Of a DNA stretch of 64,000 bases, positions 42,235 through 50,430 are shown piece after piece (the first letter of the stretch is position 1; every line of letters begins with the position of its first letter). The notes under the pieces are model-generated. The model did not search any database. It saw only the letters and a list, made by a program, of their open reading frames with translations, and was not told the DNA's origin. Both the position numbers and the translations under genes were made by a program. Source of the DNA: JAJPHU01 sp035553375 (lineage in GTDB: Bacteria > Planctomycetota > Planctomycetia > Gemmatales > Gemmataceae); the NCBI GenBank assembly GCA_035553375.1, contig DATNCY010000320.1, positions 1 to 64,000 on the forward strand, written 5' to 3'.

Positions 42235-42308
42235 GGCGAACGGCCGGCTTACGCCGCTGGTATAGCGTCCACCAGCCTATACCAGCCGGCTTACGCCGGC
42301 CGTTCGCC
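42235..42308. repeat. Family C palindromic repeat overlapping the vWA gene end
   Basis: The left part GGCGAACGGCCGGCTTACGC and the right part ending GCCGGCCGTTCGCC form a large imperfect hairpin. The last codons and TAA stop of the vWA gene fall inside the right arm. Confidence 0.88.
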
Positions 42309-43019
42309 CATCTCAGACGGCAGGGCGAGTTGATCGTCTGCCGAGTTCGTGGCGGCGCGGGCAGTGCTGGCCGATAACCAAGCGAACACATCGCCAAGCC
42401 GCAAACTTTCCAGTTCGAGAGGCGGTCGCACGGCGATCCGCGCCAGCAATTTCCTGTTCGCTCCCTCGATACCGATGGCGAAGAACGCGACCTTGTGCGC
42501 TGCCTCCGCCGCGCGGATGCGTTGCACCGCTTGCCGCGTCGTCTCCATTGTTTCGCCCTGCGGCATGCCGTCGGTAATGAGAAACACCCACGGCCGCGAA
42601 TACGGTACGCCGTTGGCGCGATAACGCCCCTTGCGTATCTCCAAAATGTCCAACGCCTTCAGGATGGCGGTACACATCGGCGTTTCGCCGGCCGCTTGCA
42701 GCGCGGGCGGCTGGAAGCGATCCACCGTGATGAAATCCTGCACGACCTCCACGTCGGCCCCGAAGGAGACGATGGCCACTTCGACGCGCTTACTCGCCAG
42801 AGGCATCGCCAGCAGTTGGTCACGGAAAACGTGCAGACCGCGATGGAGTGCGGTCATCGGTTCCCCGGCCATCGATTGCGAGGTATCGAGAACCAGCACA
42901 CACGGACAACGCGGCTCGGGATTGTCCGCGAACTCCAAGGTGTTGTCGAAGAGATCTTCGCCGAAGTCCGGCCCGTCCAGGGGTGCATTGTCCACCGCAG
43001 TATCGTTCGGCTCCGCCAT
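42291..43019 (-). CDS. vWA domain protein, TerY-like
   Basis: A 242-residue protein from the ATG at 43019; the longer frame upstream lacks a credible RBS. After a short acidic leader, residues 38-225 are a von Willebrand A domain: MIDAS motif DTSQSM in VLVLDTSQSMAGE, GETPMCTAILKAL for the Thr, and FLITDGMPQGE for the Asp. The order and spacing match TerY/YfbK-like proteins from tellurium-resistance and TerY-P systems, in which vWA proteins partner a kinase and a phosphatase. The final residues (GERPA) and stop codon come from a family C repeat, so the native C-terminus has been replaced or extended. The kinase partner candidate is at 38986-40290. Confidence 0.9.
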   Translation of the reverse strand: MAEPNDTAVDNAPLDGPDFGEDLFDNTLEFADNPEPRCPCVLVLDTSQSMAGEPMTALHRGLHVFRDQLLAMPLASKRVEVAIVSFGADVEVVQDFITVDRFQPPALQAAGETPMCTAILKALDILEIRKGRYRANGVPYSRPWVFLITDGMPQGETMETTRQAVQRIRAAEAAHKVAFFAIGIEGANRKLLARIAVRPPLELESLRLGDVFAWLSASTARAATNSADDQLALPSEMGERPA

Positions 43020-43188
43020 CGTGTTCGGTCCTTTGTCCTCAAACGAACGGCGCACATCCCACGCGGCGCAGGGAGATCGACAGACCATCTTCGCGATCAT
43101 CTCACGCAAGTATGGGATATGTTGGGGTGAGGTGTCGCCGAAGATTCCATTTTTAAGGATTGCGCCAAGAAATGCGGGTGACGGGTAA

Positions 43189-43950
43189 TTAGAAAGACGG
43201 CGATTCGTCCGCTGTCCAATGGCCGCACCACAACCGCCAGGAATGCCCCTCGACAAGCAGCGCCCCGACGTATCCCTCGGCCGGTGTCAGGCTCCTCATC
43301 GACCATCGCCCCACGTCCTGAGGATCGTGTCGCGTGGCCATTAACGCCGCCGGTTCGCCCGGATGCAGTGTCACATCGAACTGATCGAGAGGCAGCGTCA
43401 ATCCCTTGCCGACCGCCTTGATGTAGGCTTCCTTGCGCGTCCAGCAATGAAAGAACGCCTCACGTCGCAGCTCCGGCGGCAGGGAACGCAGAGCGGCCAC
43501 TTCACGCGGCGAAAAGAAACGCTCGGCCAATTTCTCGCCTTCCAGATTGTCGCGGATGCGTTCCACATCGACGCCAATCTCTCGGCCGCGCGTCACCGCC
43601 AGCAACGCCAGTCCGTGCGAGTGCGTGAGATTGAAACGCAAGTCGATCGCGCCGGCTTCGCCGACCAACAAGGGTTTACCGTGGATGGTGTAAGCGAACC
43701 GCACTTGCTCCGGGCGCTGCTGCAAATAGGGGGCAAGGAGGGATCGCATAGCGCCGCGGCCGGCGATGAAGTGCCGGCGATCTTTCTCGAAATGAAAGCG
43801 CGCGGCGCGCTTCCGTTCCTCGTCCGCCAGACTCGCATGCAGTCGAGAGAGAACGTCCTCCCCACAGTCGAGCGGAATGCGCCAGACCTGTACGTCGTCC
43901 GTCGTGAGTCGCGGCGGCTGCGCCGATTGCCATTCGGGATGCGGTTGCAA
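43189..43950 (-). CDS. 4'-phosphopantetheinyl transferase, Sfp type
   Basis: A 253-residue protein that transfers the phosphopantetheine arm of CoA to carrier proteins of fatty-acid, polyketide or peptide synthases. The family blocks are present: ERKRAARFHFEKDRRHFIAGRGAMRSLLA, KPLLVGEAG, FNLTHSHGLALLAV, IGVDVERIRDN (Mg-binding Asp and Glu) and FFHCWTRKEAYIKAVGKGL. The best start is TTG at 43950, seven bases after GGAGA; a frame to another TTG at 44001 is possible. Family B repeats lie immediately upstream. Size and motifs place it in the Sfp/Gsp group and not the AcpS group. No carrier-protein synthase gene is in the window. Confidence 0.9.
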   Translation of the reverse strand: MQPHPEWQSAQPPRLTTDDVQVWRIPLDCGEDVLSRLHASLADEERKRAARFHFEKDRRHFIAGRGAMRSLLAPYLQQRPEQVRFAYTIHGKPLLVGEAGAIDLRFNLTHSHGLALLAVTRGREIGVDVERIRDNLEGEKLAERFFSPREVAALRSLPPELRREAFFHCWTRKEAYIKAVGKGLTLPLDQFDVTLHPGEPAALMATRHDPQDVGRWSMRSLTPAEGYVGALLVEGHSWRLWCGHWTADESPSF

Positions 43951-44005
43951 ATCAGTCTCTCCGTCTTGGAAGCCGCTCGTGGCTTCAAAGCACGAATGCA
44001 ATGAA

Positions 44006-44152
44006 GTAGGTGCCGCGAGCCGAGCGGCACTTGTACAGGCAAAGTCCGGCTCGGCTCGCCGGACCTACTGGCCGAGCGGCACAGATTCAGTAGGTGCCGC
44101 GAGCTGAGCGGCACTTGTACAGGCAAAGTCCGGCTCGGCTCGCCGGACCTAC
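44006..44152. repeat. Family B double-hairpin repeats, two copies plus a fragment
   Basis: Complete units at 44006-44068 and 44090-44152, with a 13-base fragment GGCCGAGCGGCAC between them (about 44070). They form the leader of the phosphopantetheinyl transferase gene, read on the minus strand. Confidence 0.92.
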
Positions 44153-44171
44153 TGGCATTCTGTTACCGCTC

Positions 44172-44699
44172 CTAGACCAAACCATTTTCCGAAGTTCGGG
44201 AGTTTGATTCGCTAGCTTTGAGGTATTCCTGAACGACGAGGGCCGCCTTAGGATATTTCCCTTCCAAACGCCGCGCCATCGCCACCAACCGCCGGCGATT
44301 GGCCACCGCCAACCGGAGGGAGATCCAGTAGGCTCCCAGGAAGATGAGGAGCGTCCCGCTGGCGGCCAAGCCAATGTGCAGGTATTGAGGATCTTTTTTA
44401 TCGTTAAAATAGACCAGATACGTTATCCCGGCCGTGATGACGGCAATCAGAGACAGCAACCCGAGTAGGCCGCGAAACCACGCCAGCGCTATGGACTTCA
44501 GGCTCCAGTAGATCGAATAACCCGCGAACGACCCTTTGCGAAATAGCCCCGGATCGACTTGGCTGCCATGCAAGACCAAGTAACTGCGGCCAGGAACCAA
44601 GGGAAATTCGCAGATGTGAAGGAACGGCGTCGCCACATAAAAGTGGCCCGGAACCTGATCGACGACTCCGAACAGCTTTTCACCGACGGTAATAAACAT
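44172..44699 (-). CDS. Membrane protein of unknown function
   Basis: A 175-residue protein starting at an ATG preceded by GGGAGAGACAA. The first 60 residues (KLFGVVDQVPGHFYVATPFLHICEFPLVPGRSYLVL) are a soluble beta-rich part. Two hydrophobic segments follow at about 78-98 and 108-128 (FRGLLGLLSLIAVITAGI and LHIGLAASGTLLIFLGAYWI), then a basic coiled tail (RLAVANRRRLVAMARRLEGKYPKAALVVQEYL). The soluble N-terminal segment resembles the start of small conserved membrane proteins in planctomycetes, but no named family is recognised. It lies between lhr and the phosphopantetheinyl transferase gene. Confidence 0.78.
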   Translation of the reverse strand: MFITVGEKLFGVVDQVPGHFYVATPFLHICEFPLVPGRSYLVLHGSQVDPGLFRKGSFAGYSIYWSLKSIALAWFRGLLGLLSLIAVITAGITYLVYFNDKKDPQYLHIGLAASGTLLIFLGAYWISLRLAVANRRRLVAMARRLEGKYPKAALVVQEYLKASESNSRTSENGLV

Positions 44700-44847
44700 T
44701 TGTCTCTCCCGGTCATTGCGGCGGATGCGCCGATTTCCGAGCCACCTCGCGCGGAGGGTTCACTGTATCACGGCATAAGCCGAAGCAACAGTCGAGCTAA
44801 CGCCGCGGTGATCTCGTCAGATCGAACACGGCTTCGGGGATAAACTC

Positions 44848-47800
44848 TCAGCGCCAGACGGCGTACAGCGTCATGGCTTGATAATCGCGCACGAAGCCGG
44901 CAGTTTCCAGCAGGGCACGGCCCTCCGATGAGGTGATAGGTTGGCCATTCCACTCCTCGACAGTCAACTTGTGGCGCGCCGACAGGCCACGCTGATTATC
45001 GAAGATGCCGGGCAGACAAGCGACGGCGGCCGCCACCTCATCGCGGCTGGCGCTGGCCAGGGCGGTCAAGCGTTTGCCGTGTTGCTCAATCAGCAGCACC
45101 GGCCGGCCGGCCTGTAGAATCAGCCAGTTACCGGGACGACGCAACAGCGGCCGAGTGCCGCCATCAAGCAAGGGAATATCGAAAGGCGCACCTGAACCGT
45201 AGAGATTAGCCGGGTCCATACTGTGCAGCAGCACCGGCGGTGCGGTCGCCGTTGAGGGCAGATGCAGTTCTTGTAGTTGCCGCGCCGCTTCGGGCAGGGC
45301 GAACTGAGCGCCGGACAATCCTTCGACGAAATAGCCGCGCCGCACTTCGCCCGCCAGTTCCATGCGGCTGAGGACTTCATAAAGAATGCGCCACGGCAGC
45401 AACCAGGGATCGAGCAGAGCCAACTCGCGAGCCACGATGCCGTAGCGTTCCAATAGCAGCGCCGCCTGCGCGATGGCGTGCGCCTCCGGTTCGGGATGCC
45501 CCCAGGGTACGATCGACCAACGGCCTTCCATCCGCTGTCCGCGATCCGCTGTCCGCAGTCCGCTTCGCCGGCTGGGTGAGGGCGGATGGCCAATGGCGGG
45601 TAGCGGATGGCGGATGGCGGATGGCGGATGGCGGACAGCGGAGTAGTGATCGTTCGTCACCATACAATGACGCATCAACACGCCCAAGGCTGCTCGCGCC
45701 GCGCCGGGAGACATGCCAAGGTCCGCCGCAAGGTCGGTGAGGAACGACGCCCCGCGCGCGCGCAGATGATCCAGCACTCGATCGGCATCCGCGCCCAGTG
45801 CCGGTGCGTCGGACACGACGCGCAACGGCAGCTGACGCAGCATTTCGCGGCTGAAGAAGGCGACCCGACCGATTTCGCCGCCGTCGGCTTGCGTGCCCTG
45901 ACAGATCCACAATCCCGCGCCGCCGGCGATCCATTCATCCAGCCAGCGCGGTTGGTATCCCGGCACGCGAGACGGAAGTACCGTCCGTTCCCATACCTCC
46001 GCATCGAGCGGTAAGCCTTGCAGTCGCGCCAGTACATCCGCCAATCCTTCGCTTTCGCCGCGCCGCGTCTCGGGATGGAGTCCCTGCCAGCGCAGCAGAA
46101 AATCACTGAACTGCGGCGGCGAACAGGTGACAACCTCACGGCGTAAGATGCCCAGGCTGCCGCGCTGCACTTGCTCCAGATTGGCCGGATCGGACCATTG
46201 CACCGTCTCGCCTTCGGGCGCGGACACCGTCACAATTCGCCCCGCCTTCGCCCATTCCTCCAACTGGCGGCGCGCCCAAGCTGGCTCGAATGGATACCGC
46301 GCCAGCACGTCGGCCAGACCAACGAGGGCATGCGTGGCCAGGAAGCGAGCGAGGATCGTCGCTCCCGCCACCTGCCTCTGTTCCACACTGGCGGAAGGGG
46401 CATTCCCCAAGCCGAATGCCTGTTGATACGCTTGTGCGTCCTCAACGGCTACCCAGCGCACGGATGAACCGCGCAACGCCGGCGTCATCGGCAGTTCAAC
46501 GCGACACGCTCGCCCTTCCGTTTCGAGCTGCTCCAGAAATGCGGCCATCGGCCCTTCGAGTTCCTCCGGTGTCAGATCGCCGAGTCGCCGTAGCCATTCG
46601 GCCATCTCTGTCACCGAGCGCGGCGGTTGACCGACACCGCGCAAGCGGCGCTCGACTTGATGCACCGCGCGCGGATCGAGTAAATGGCCCTGACGCTCCG
46701 GCGCGACAAGCTGTTCCAGCAGCTGCCGATCGAGCGTGTGAGCGCGGTCGCCATCCGCTTCGACGCCGTCTTGCTGGTACATGAACGCGATCGTGAACGA
46801 GAATAGCAAGCCCGCCGCGAAGGGTGAAGGTGTCTCGGCCCGGCGTGTCACCACGTTAACACGGCCGGCCTGGATGTCCGCGAGCAATTGTTGAAGGCGT
46901 GGCACGTCGAGATGATCGTGCAGACATTCGCGGAACGTCTCGGCGATGATGGGGAAGTCGGCATGACGGCGAGCGACTTGCAACAGATCGCGGCCGCGCA
47001 GCCGTTGCAGCCACAACGGCGCTCGTTTGCCCGGCTGCAAACGCGGCAAGAGTAGCGATCGCGCCGCGTTCTGCCGGAAACGTAAGGCGAACAGGGCACT
47101 ATCGGCCAACTCATCGAGAATCAGCCCCTCCACATTCTCCGGCGTCAAGCCCGCGAACAGATCGATGATCGGCTCATCGGTATCGGTTAGCCGGATGAGG
47201 ATACCGTCATCGTGGTGCATGCACTGCGGCTGATAACCCAATCGCTGACGTAATCGCCCCTCCAAGGCCAAGCGCAGCGAGAGATGCAGACGATTGCCAA
47301 GCGGACTGAGCAAGACAACTTGCCAGTCGCCGAGTTGATCGCGCGATGCCTCAATGACAAGCGTGCGATCCGTGGGCAAACACCCCGCAACCAAAAGCTG
47401 TCTTCCGATATGATAACGGATATTACGGGCCGCTTTTGACTCTAAATGAAACTCAGTCTGTAACCAATCGAGGCATCCCGGTTGTTCGAGAAGTTCGGCC
47501 AGCTCGCGGAGGAATGCCCCGATGGCGCAACCGAGATCGTAACTGCGGCCGGTGTTCTCGCCCTTCCAGAAGGGCACCATCGCCGGCGCGCCCTCGGCCG
47601 GCGACACGATCACGCGATCGGCCTCAATGCTTTCCAGCCGCCACGCATTGGTTCCCAGCAAGAAAGTATCGCCGACGCGGCGCTCGTAAATGAATTCTTC
47701 ATCGAGTTCGCCGATTCGCGCGCCGTTGCTGGTGTAGGCGGCATATTGTCCTGTATCGGGGATGGTGCCGCCGTTAATGAGGGCCATGTGCTGGCTCCCC

Positions 47801-49353
47801 GGCAGAGCGAGCAAACGATTGTGAACGCGATCCCAACTGACGCGTGGTTGTAGCGCGGCGAGTCTCGCATTGGGGGGTTGTAATTTAGGATCGGAACTGT
47901 CCGCGAAGCGGTAACGTCCGCTAATCATCTCCAGCGTTGTCTCGAACGCCTGCGGTGACAGATCGCGGTAGGGATAGGCGCGGCGAACAAGGGCGAACAG
48001 TTCCGGCACACTCCAATCGTCCATCGCGGTGCAAGCGACAAGTTGCTGAGCCAGCACGTCGAGACAGTTGATCGGCACGCGGATTTCCTCGACGCGGCCA
48101 GCCACCATCTCACGGGCCAGGACCGCTTGTTCGAGCAAATCGGCCTGCGTCTTGGGAATGAGCCGGCCCTTGCTCTTTTGCCCGACCAGATGCCCGGCTC
48201 GCCCGACGCGCTGCAACGCTCGCGCGACATTGCCCGGCGATTCGACCTGGCACACCAGATCGACCGCACCCATGTCGATGCCGAGTTCGAGCGATGCGGT
48301 CGCTACCACGGCCGGCAGTCGGCCCTCCTTGAGCGCCGTCTCAATCTGCTGCCGTACTTCCAGGGCAACGCTGCCGTGATGGGCGCGGGCAATCTCTTCG
48401 TCATCATTGAGAAACGCCGTGATGCGCTCGGCGGCGCGGCGATTGTTGGCGAACACGATGGTCGAACGATGCTGGCGGATTTCGTCGCCGAGCAGCCGAT
48501 AGATCGATGGCCAAATCGATTTCTCCGGCAGCGGCCCGAATTGATCGACGGGACTGAGGACGCGCAAATCGAGATCCTTGCGCATGCCGGCATCCACGAT
48601 GGTCACGGAGCGCGGTTGCCAGTTGCCTTCGTCGTCCGGTTCGCTGCCGCCGAGATAGCGGGCGACTTCTTCCAACGGGCGCTGGGTCGCCGAGAGGCCA
48701 ATACGGACGAATCCCGAACCTGCCAGCCCGCAGCGCGAGCAAGGGTCACTCGTTCCCTTGCTTGCGCTGCGGGCTGGTTGAAGCGCTTGCAGGCGTTCCA
48801 GCAGTAAGGCCAGAAACACACCGCGCTTATTCGTGCAGAGCGCGTGAATCTCATCGACGATACAGTGTGTGATGCCGCGAAGCGTCTCGCGGGCGCGCGA
48901 GGTCAGCAGCAAATGCAGCGATTCGGGCGTGGTGATGAGAATATGCGGCGGCCGGCGGATGAGACGCTGGCGCTCGGCCGCCGGCGTGTCGCCGGTGCGC
49001 ACGGCCGCCTCCAGCGCTGGCAATGACAATCCCATGTCATTCGCTGTCTGCGTAATCCCTTCGAGGGGTGCTTGCAAATTGCGATGGATATCGTTGTTGA
49101 GCGCTTTCAGCGGCGAAATATAAAGGACACGCACGCCACGCGGCAAAGATGGTTGTCGCCAGAGCGCATCGAGACACGCCAGAAACGCGGCCAACGTCTT
49201 GCCGGAGCCGGTGGGGGCGAGGATGAGCGTGTTCTGTCCGGCGGCGATGGCCGGCCAGCCGAGGCGTTGCGCGGCCGTCGGCTCACCGAGCGCGGCGCGA
49301 AACCAACGCTGCACTGGAGGGAGAAACAAGTCCAGGGGATCGGCGGCATCCAT
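44848..49353 (-). CDS. lhr: Lhr-type DEAD/DEAH helicase
   Basis: A 1501-residue ATP-dependent 3'-5' helicase of the Lhr family, full length for the large Lhr type, acting on nucleic acid in the cytoplasm, probably in repair. The ATG at 49353 begins right before the helicase core. Motifs: Walker A APTGSGKT (46-53), SPLKALNNDI (motif Ia), DEIH (167-170), SATQRPLEE (motif III), and VATASLELGIDMG and QRVGRAGH (motifs V and VI). A winged-helix/beta-barrel region follows (about 400-900), then the long C-terminal Lhr domain. Two repeat-derived insertions are in frame: a family A palindrome at about 192-212, between motifs II and III, and a heptamer array at about 1238-1275 before RWSIVPWG. Confidence 0.93.
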   Translation of the reverse strand: MDAADPLDLFLPPVQRWFRAALGEPTAAQRLGWPAIAAGQNTLILAPTGSGKTLAAFLACLDALWRQPSLPRGVRVLYISPLKALNNDIHRNLQAPLEGITQTANDMGLSLPALEAAVRTGDTPAAERQRLIRRPPHILITTPESLHLLLTSRARETLRGITHCIVDEIHALCTNKRGVFLALLLERLQALQPARSASKGTSDPCSRCGLAGSGFVRIGLSATQRPLEEVARYLGGSEPDDEGNWQPRSVTIVDAGMRKDLDLRVLSPVDQFGPLPEKSIWPSIYRLLGDEIRQHRSTIVFANNRRAAERITAFLNDDEEIARAHHGSVALEVRQQIETALKEGRLPAVVATASLELGIDMGAVDLVCQVESPGNVARALQRVGRAGHLVGQKSKGRLIPKTQADLLEQAVLAREMVAGRVEEIRVPINCLDVLAQQLVACTAMDDWSVPELFALVRRAYPYRDLSPQAFETTLEMISGRYRFADSSDPKLQPPNARLAALQPRVSWDRVHNRLLALPGSQHMALINGGTIPDTGQYAAYTSNGARIGELDEEFIYERRVGDTFLLGTNAWRLESIEADRVIVSPAEGAPAMVPFWKGENTGRSYDLGCAIGAFLRELAELLEQPGCLDWLQTEFHLESKAARNIRYHIGRQLLVAGCLPTDRTLVIEASRDQLGDWQVVLLSPLGNRLHLSLRLALEGRLRQRLGYQPQCMHHDDGILIRLTDTDEPIIDLFAGLTPENVEGLILDELADSALFALRFRQNAARSLLLPRLQPGKRAPLWLQRLRGRDLLQVARRHADFPIIAETFRECLHDHLDVPRLQQLLADIQAGRVNVVTRRAETPSPFAAGLLFSFTIAFMYQQDGVEADGDRAHTLDRQLLEQLVAPERQGHLLDPRAVHQVERRLRGVGQPPRSVTEMAEWLRRLGDLTPEELEGPMAAFLEQLETEGRACRVELPMTPALRGSSVRWVAVEDAQAYQQAFGLGNAPSASVEQRQVAGATILARFLATHALVGLADVLARYPFEPAWARRQLEEWAKAGRIVTVSAPEGETVQWSDPANLEQVQRGSLGILRREVVTCSPPQFSDFLLRWQGLHPETRRGESEGLADVLARLQGLPLDAEVWERTVLPSRVPGYQPRWLDEWIAGGAGLWICQGTQADGGEIGRVAFFSREMLRQLPLRVVSDAPALGADADRVLDHLRARGASFLTDLAADLGMSPGAARAALGVLMRHCMVTNDHYSAVRHPPSAIRHPLPAIGHPPSPSRRSGLRTADRGQRMEGRWSIVPWGHPEPEAHAIAQAALLLERYGIVARELALLDPWLLPWRILYEVLSRMELAGEVRRGYFVEGLSGAQFALPEAARQLQELHLPSTATAPPVLLHSMDPANLYGSGAPFDIPLLDGGTRPLLRRPGNWLILQAGRPVLLIEQHGKRLTALASASRDEVAAAVACLPGIFDNQRGLSARHKLTVEEWNGQPITSSEGRALLETAGFVRDYQAMTLYAVWR
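45528..45641. repeat. Heptamer tandem repeats inserted in frame in lhr
   Basis: On the plus strand, four perfect copies of GCGGATG (45603-45630) plus diverged units face complementary tracts of CCGCTGTCC and GATCCGCTG (45528-45562). They translate on the minus strand as SAVRHPPSAIRHPLPAIGHPP and GLRTADRGQRMEGRW. Confidence 0.85.
48723..48777. repeat. Family A palindrome inserted in frame in lhr
   Basis: The left arm CCAGCCCGCAGCGCGAGCAA and right arm TTGCTTGCGCTGCGGGCTGG are complementary with one mismatch. The lhr frame reads through it as QPARSASKG...SRCGLAG. Confidence 0.95.
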
Positions 49354-49528
49354 ACCACTATTGTACAAATATCTCCTATGGATTCGCGAGTAACTCACAC
49401 GAAGGCATGAGTCTGAAACCACGCCCTTCGCTATCAGGCATTTTTCCGCATTTGCTCAGCTTGCACGATGATTGCTTCAAGCTCGGCAAATCGCAGTTTG
49501 TTGCATATCGCTATCTCTTATGTCTTCC

Positions 49529-50296
49529 TTAGCCCAATGTCGGTTTGACGCCCCGCACCAGCGCGAGCCAGCCCTCAATGCGCACCCGACCATCCTCCAT
49601 CCGCCGTGGATGAAATCCACGCGCGGAGGGGCCGGATAACAATAATCGACGCACGGTTTCCTTGTCCTCCACCGGTGTACCGCGATCGAACCATTCGTCG
49701 AAGTCCAACTCAAGCGGCTCCTCGGTGAGCCGCAAGTCGGTCACTCCGGCACCGGCCAACAGATCAATCAGTTGGCCCGCCGTCAGGCTGCGCGTGTGGG
49801 TGCGGTCTCGGTCGCGCTCGATACGCTGATGCCAGTCGGCACGGGCGCTGTCTGGGTCCGTTGTGTGATCGCACGCCATCACGACGCCGCCGGGGCGTAG
49901 CAATTCCACTTGCCGGCGAAGGAATGCAGCAGGGTCCGTCGTGTGATGGAGAACCAACCGCGACAACGTGCCATCGAAGGGGCCGATCAGTGACGCATCA
50001 AAAATGGACTTTTGCTCAAACAATGCACGCTCGCCGAAGCGAGCGCACCGCTTGCGGGCACGGGCGATCATCTCCGCGGAAAGATCGACTCCAACCACCT
50101 GATAGCCGGCCTGCAACAGCGCTTCGCTAACCAAGCCGGGGCCGCAACCCGCATCGAGTATTCTCCCGCCTGCGGGCAGGCTCGCCATCTGAAGCAGCCG
50201 CGCCAACGCCGCTGGATTACTCCGCACCGACGCGCGCTCGAACTGGGCCGCCTGTTCGTCAAATGCCGTTGCTAGATCGCGATCGTGATCCGTCAT
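49529..50296 (-). CDS. Class I SAM-dependent methyltransferase
   Basis: A 255-residue soluble enzyme. The SAM-binding core is clear: ILDAGCGPGLVSEALL (motif I, GxGxG form), VVGVDLSAEMIARARKR (motif II acidic loop) and GTLSRLVLHHTTDPAAFLRRQVELLRPGGVV (post-II). It is UbiE/Methyltransf_11-like. The last 100 residues (from DLLAGAGVTDLRLTEEPLELDF) hold a substrate region resembling small-molecule or quinone methylases, but the substrate is unassigned. The start codon overlaps a divergent short open frame at 50295. It runs in the same direction as the GT39-like gene upstream. Confidence 0.92.
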   Translation of the reverse strand: MTDHDRDLATAFDEQAAQFERASVRSNPAALARLLQMASLPAGGRILDAGCGPGLVSEALLQAGYQVVGVDLSAEMIARARKRCARFGERALFEQKSIFDASLIGPFDGTLSRLVLHHTTDPAAFLRRQVELLRPGGVVMACDHTTDPDSARADWHQRIERDRDRTHTRSLTAGQLIDLLAGAGVTDLRLTEEPLELDFDEWFDRGTPVEDKETVRRLLLSGPSARGFHPRRMEDGRVRIEGWLALVRGVKPTLG

Positions 50297-50411
50297 GGAA
50301 ACTTCTTCCTCGTTGGCTTCTTCTTCCGTGGATCAACAGCAATGGTTTCGCCAGGGACTCGCCGCGACCTCTTTGGAGGAATTTCAGCAGCAGATACAGC
50401 CAGGAACATGA
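50295..50411 (+). CDS. Possible small protein (38 residues)
   Basis: The frame reads METSSSLASSSVDQQQWFRQ onward through EEFQQQIQPGT to TGA. It is polar with plausible protein composition and lies in the gap between two minus-strand genes. It has no clear ribosome binding site and its ATG overlaps the start of the methyltransferase gene, so it may be chance. No homology is recognised. Confidence 0.22.
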   Translation: METSSSLASSSVDQQQWFRQGLAATSLEEFQQQIQPGT

Positions 50412-50430
50412 TGTTACGGGGCTAACTCGA

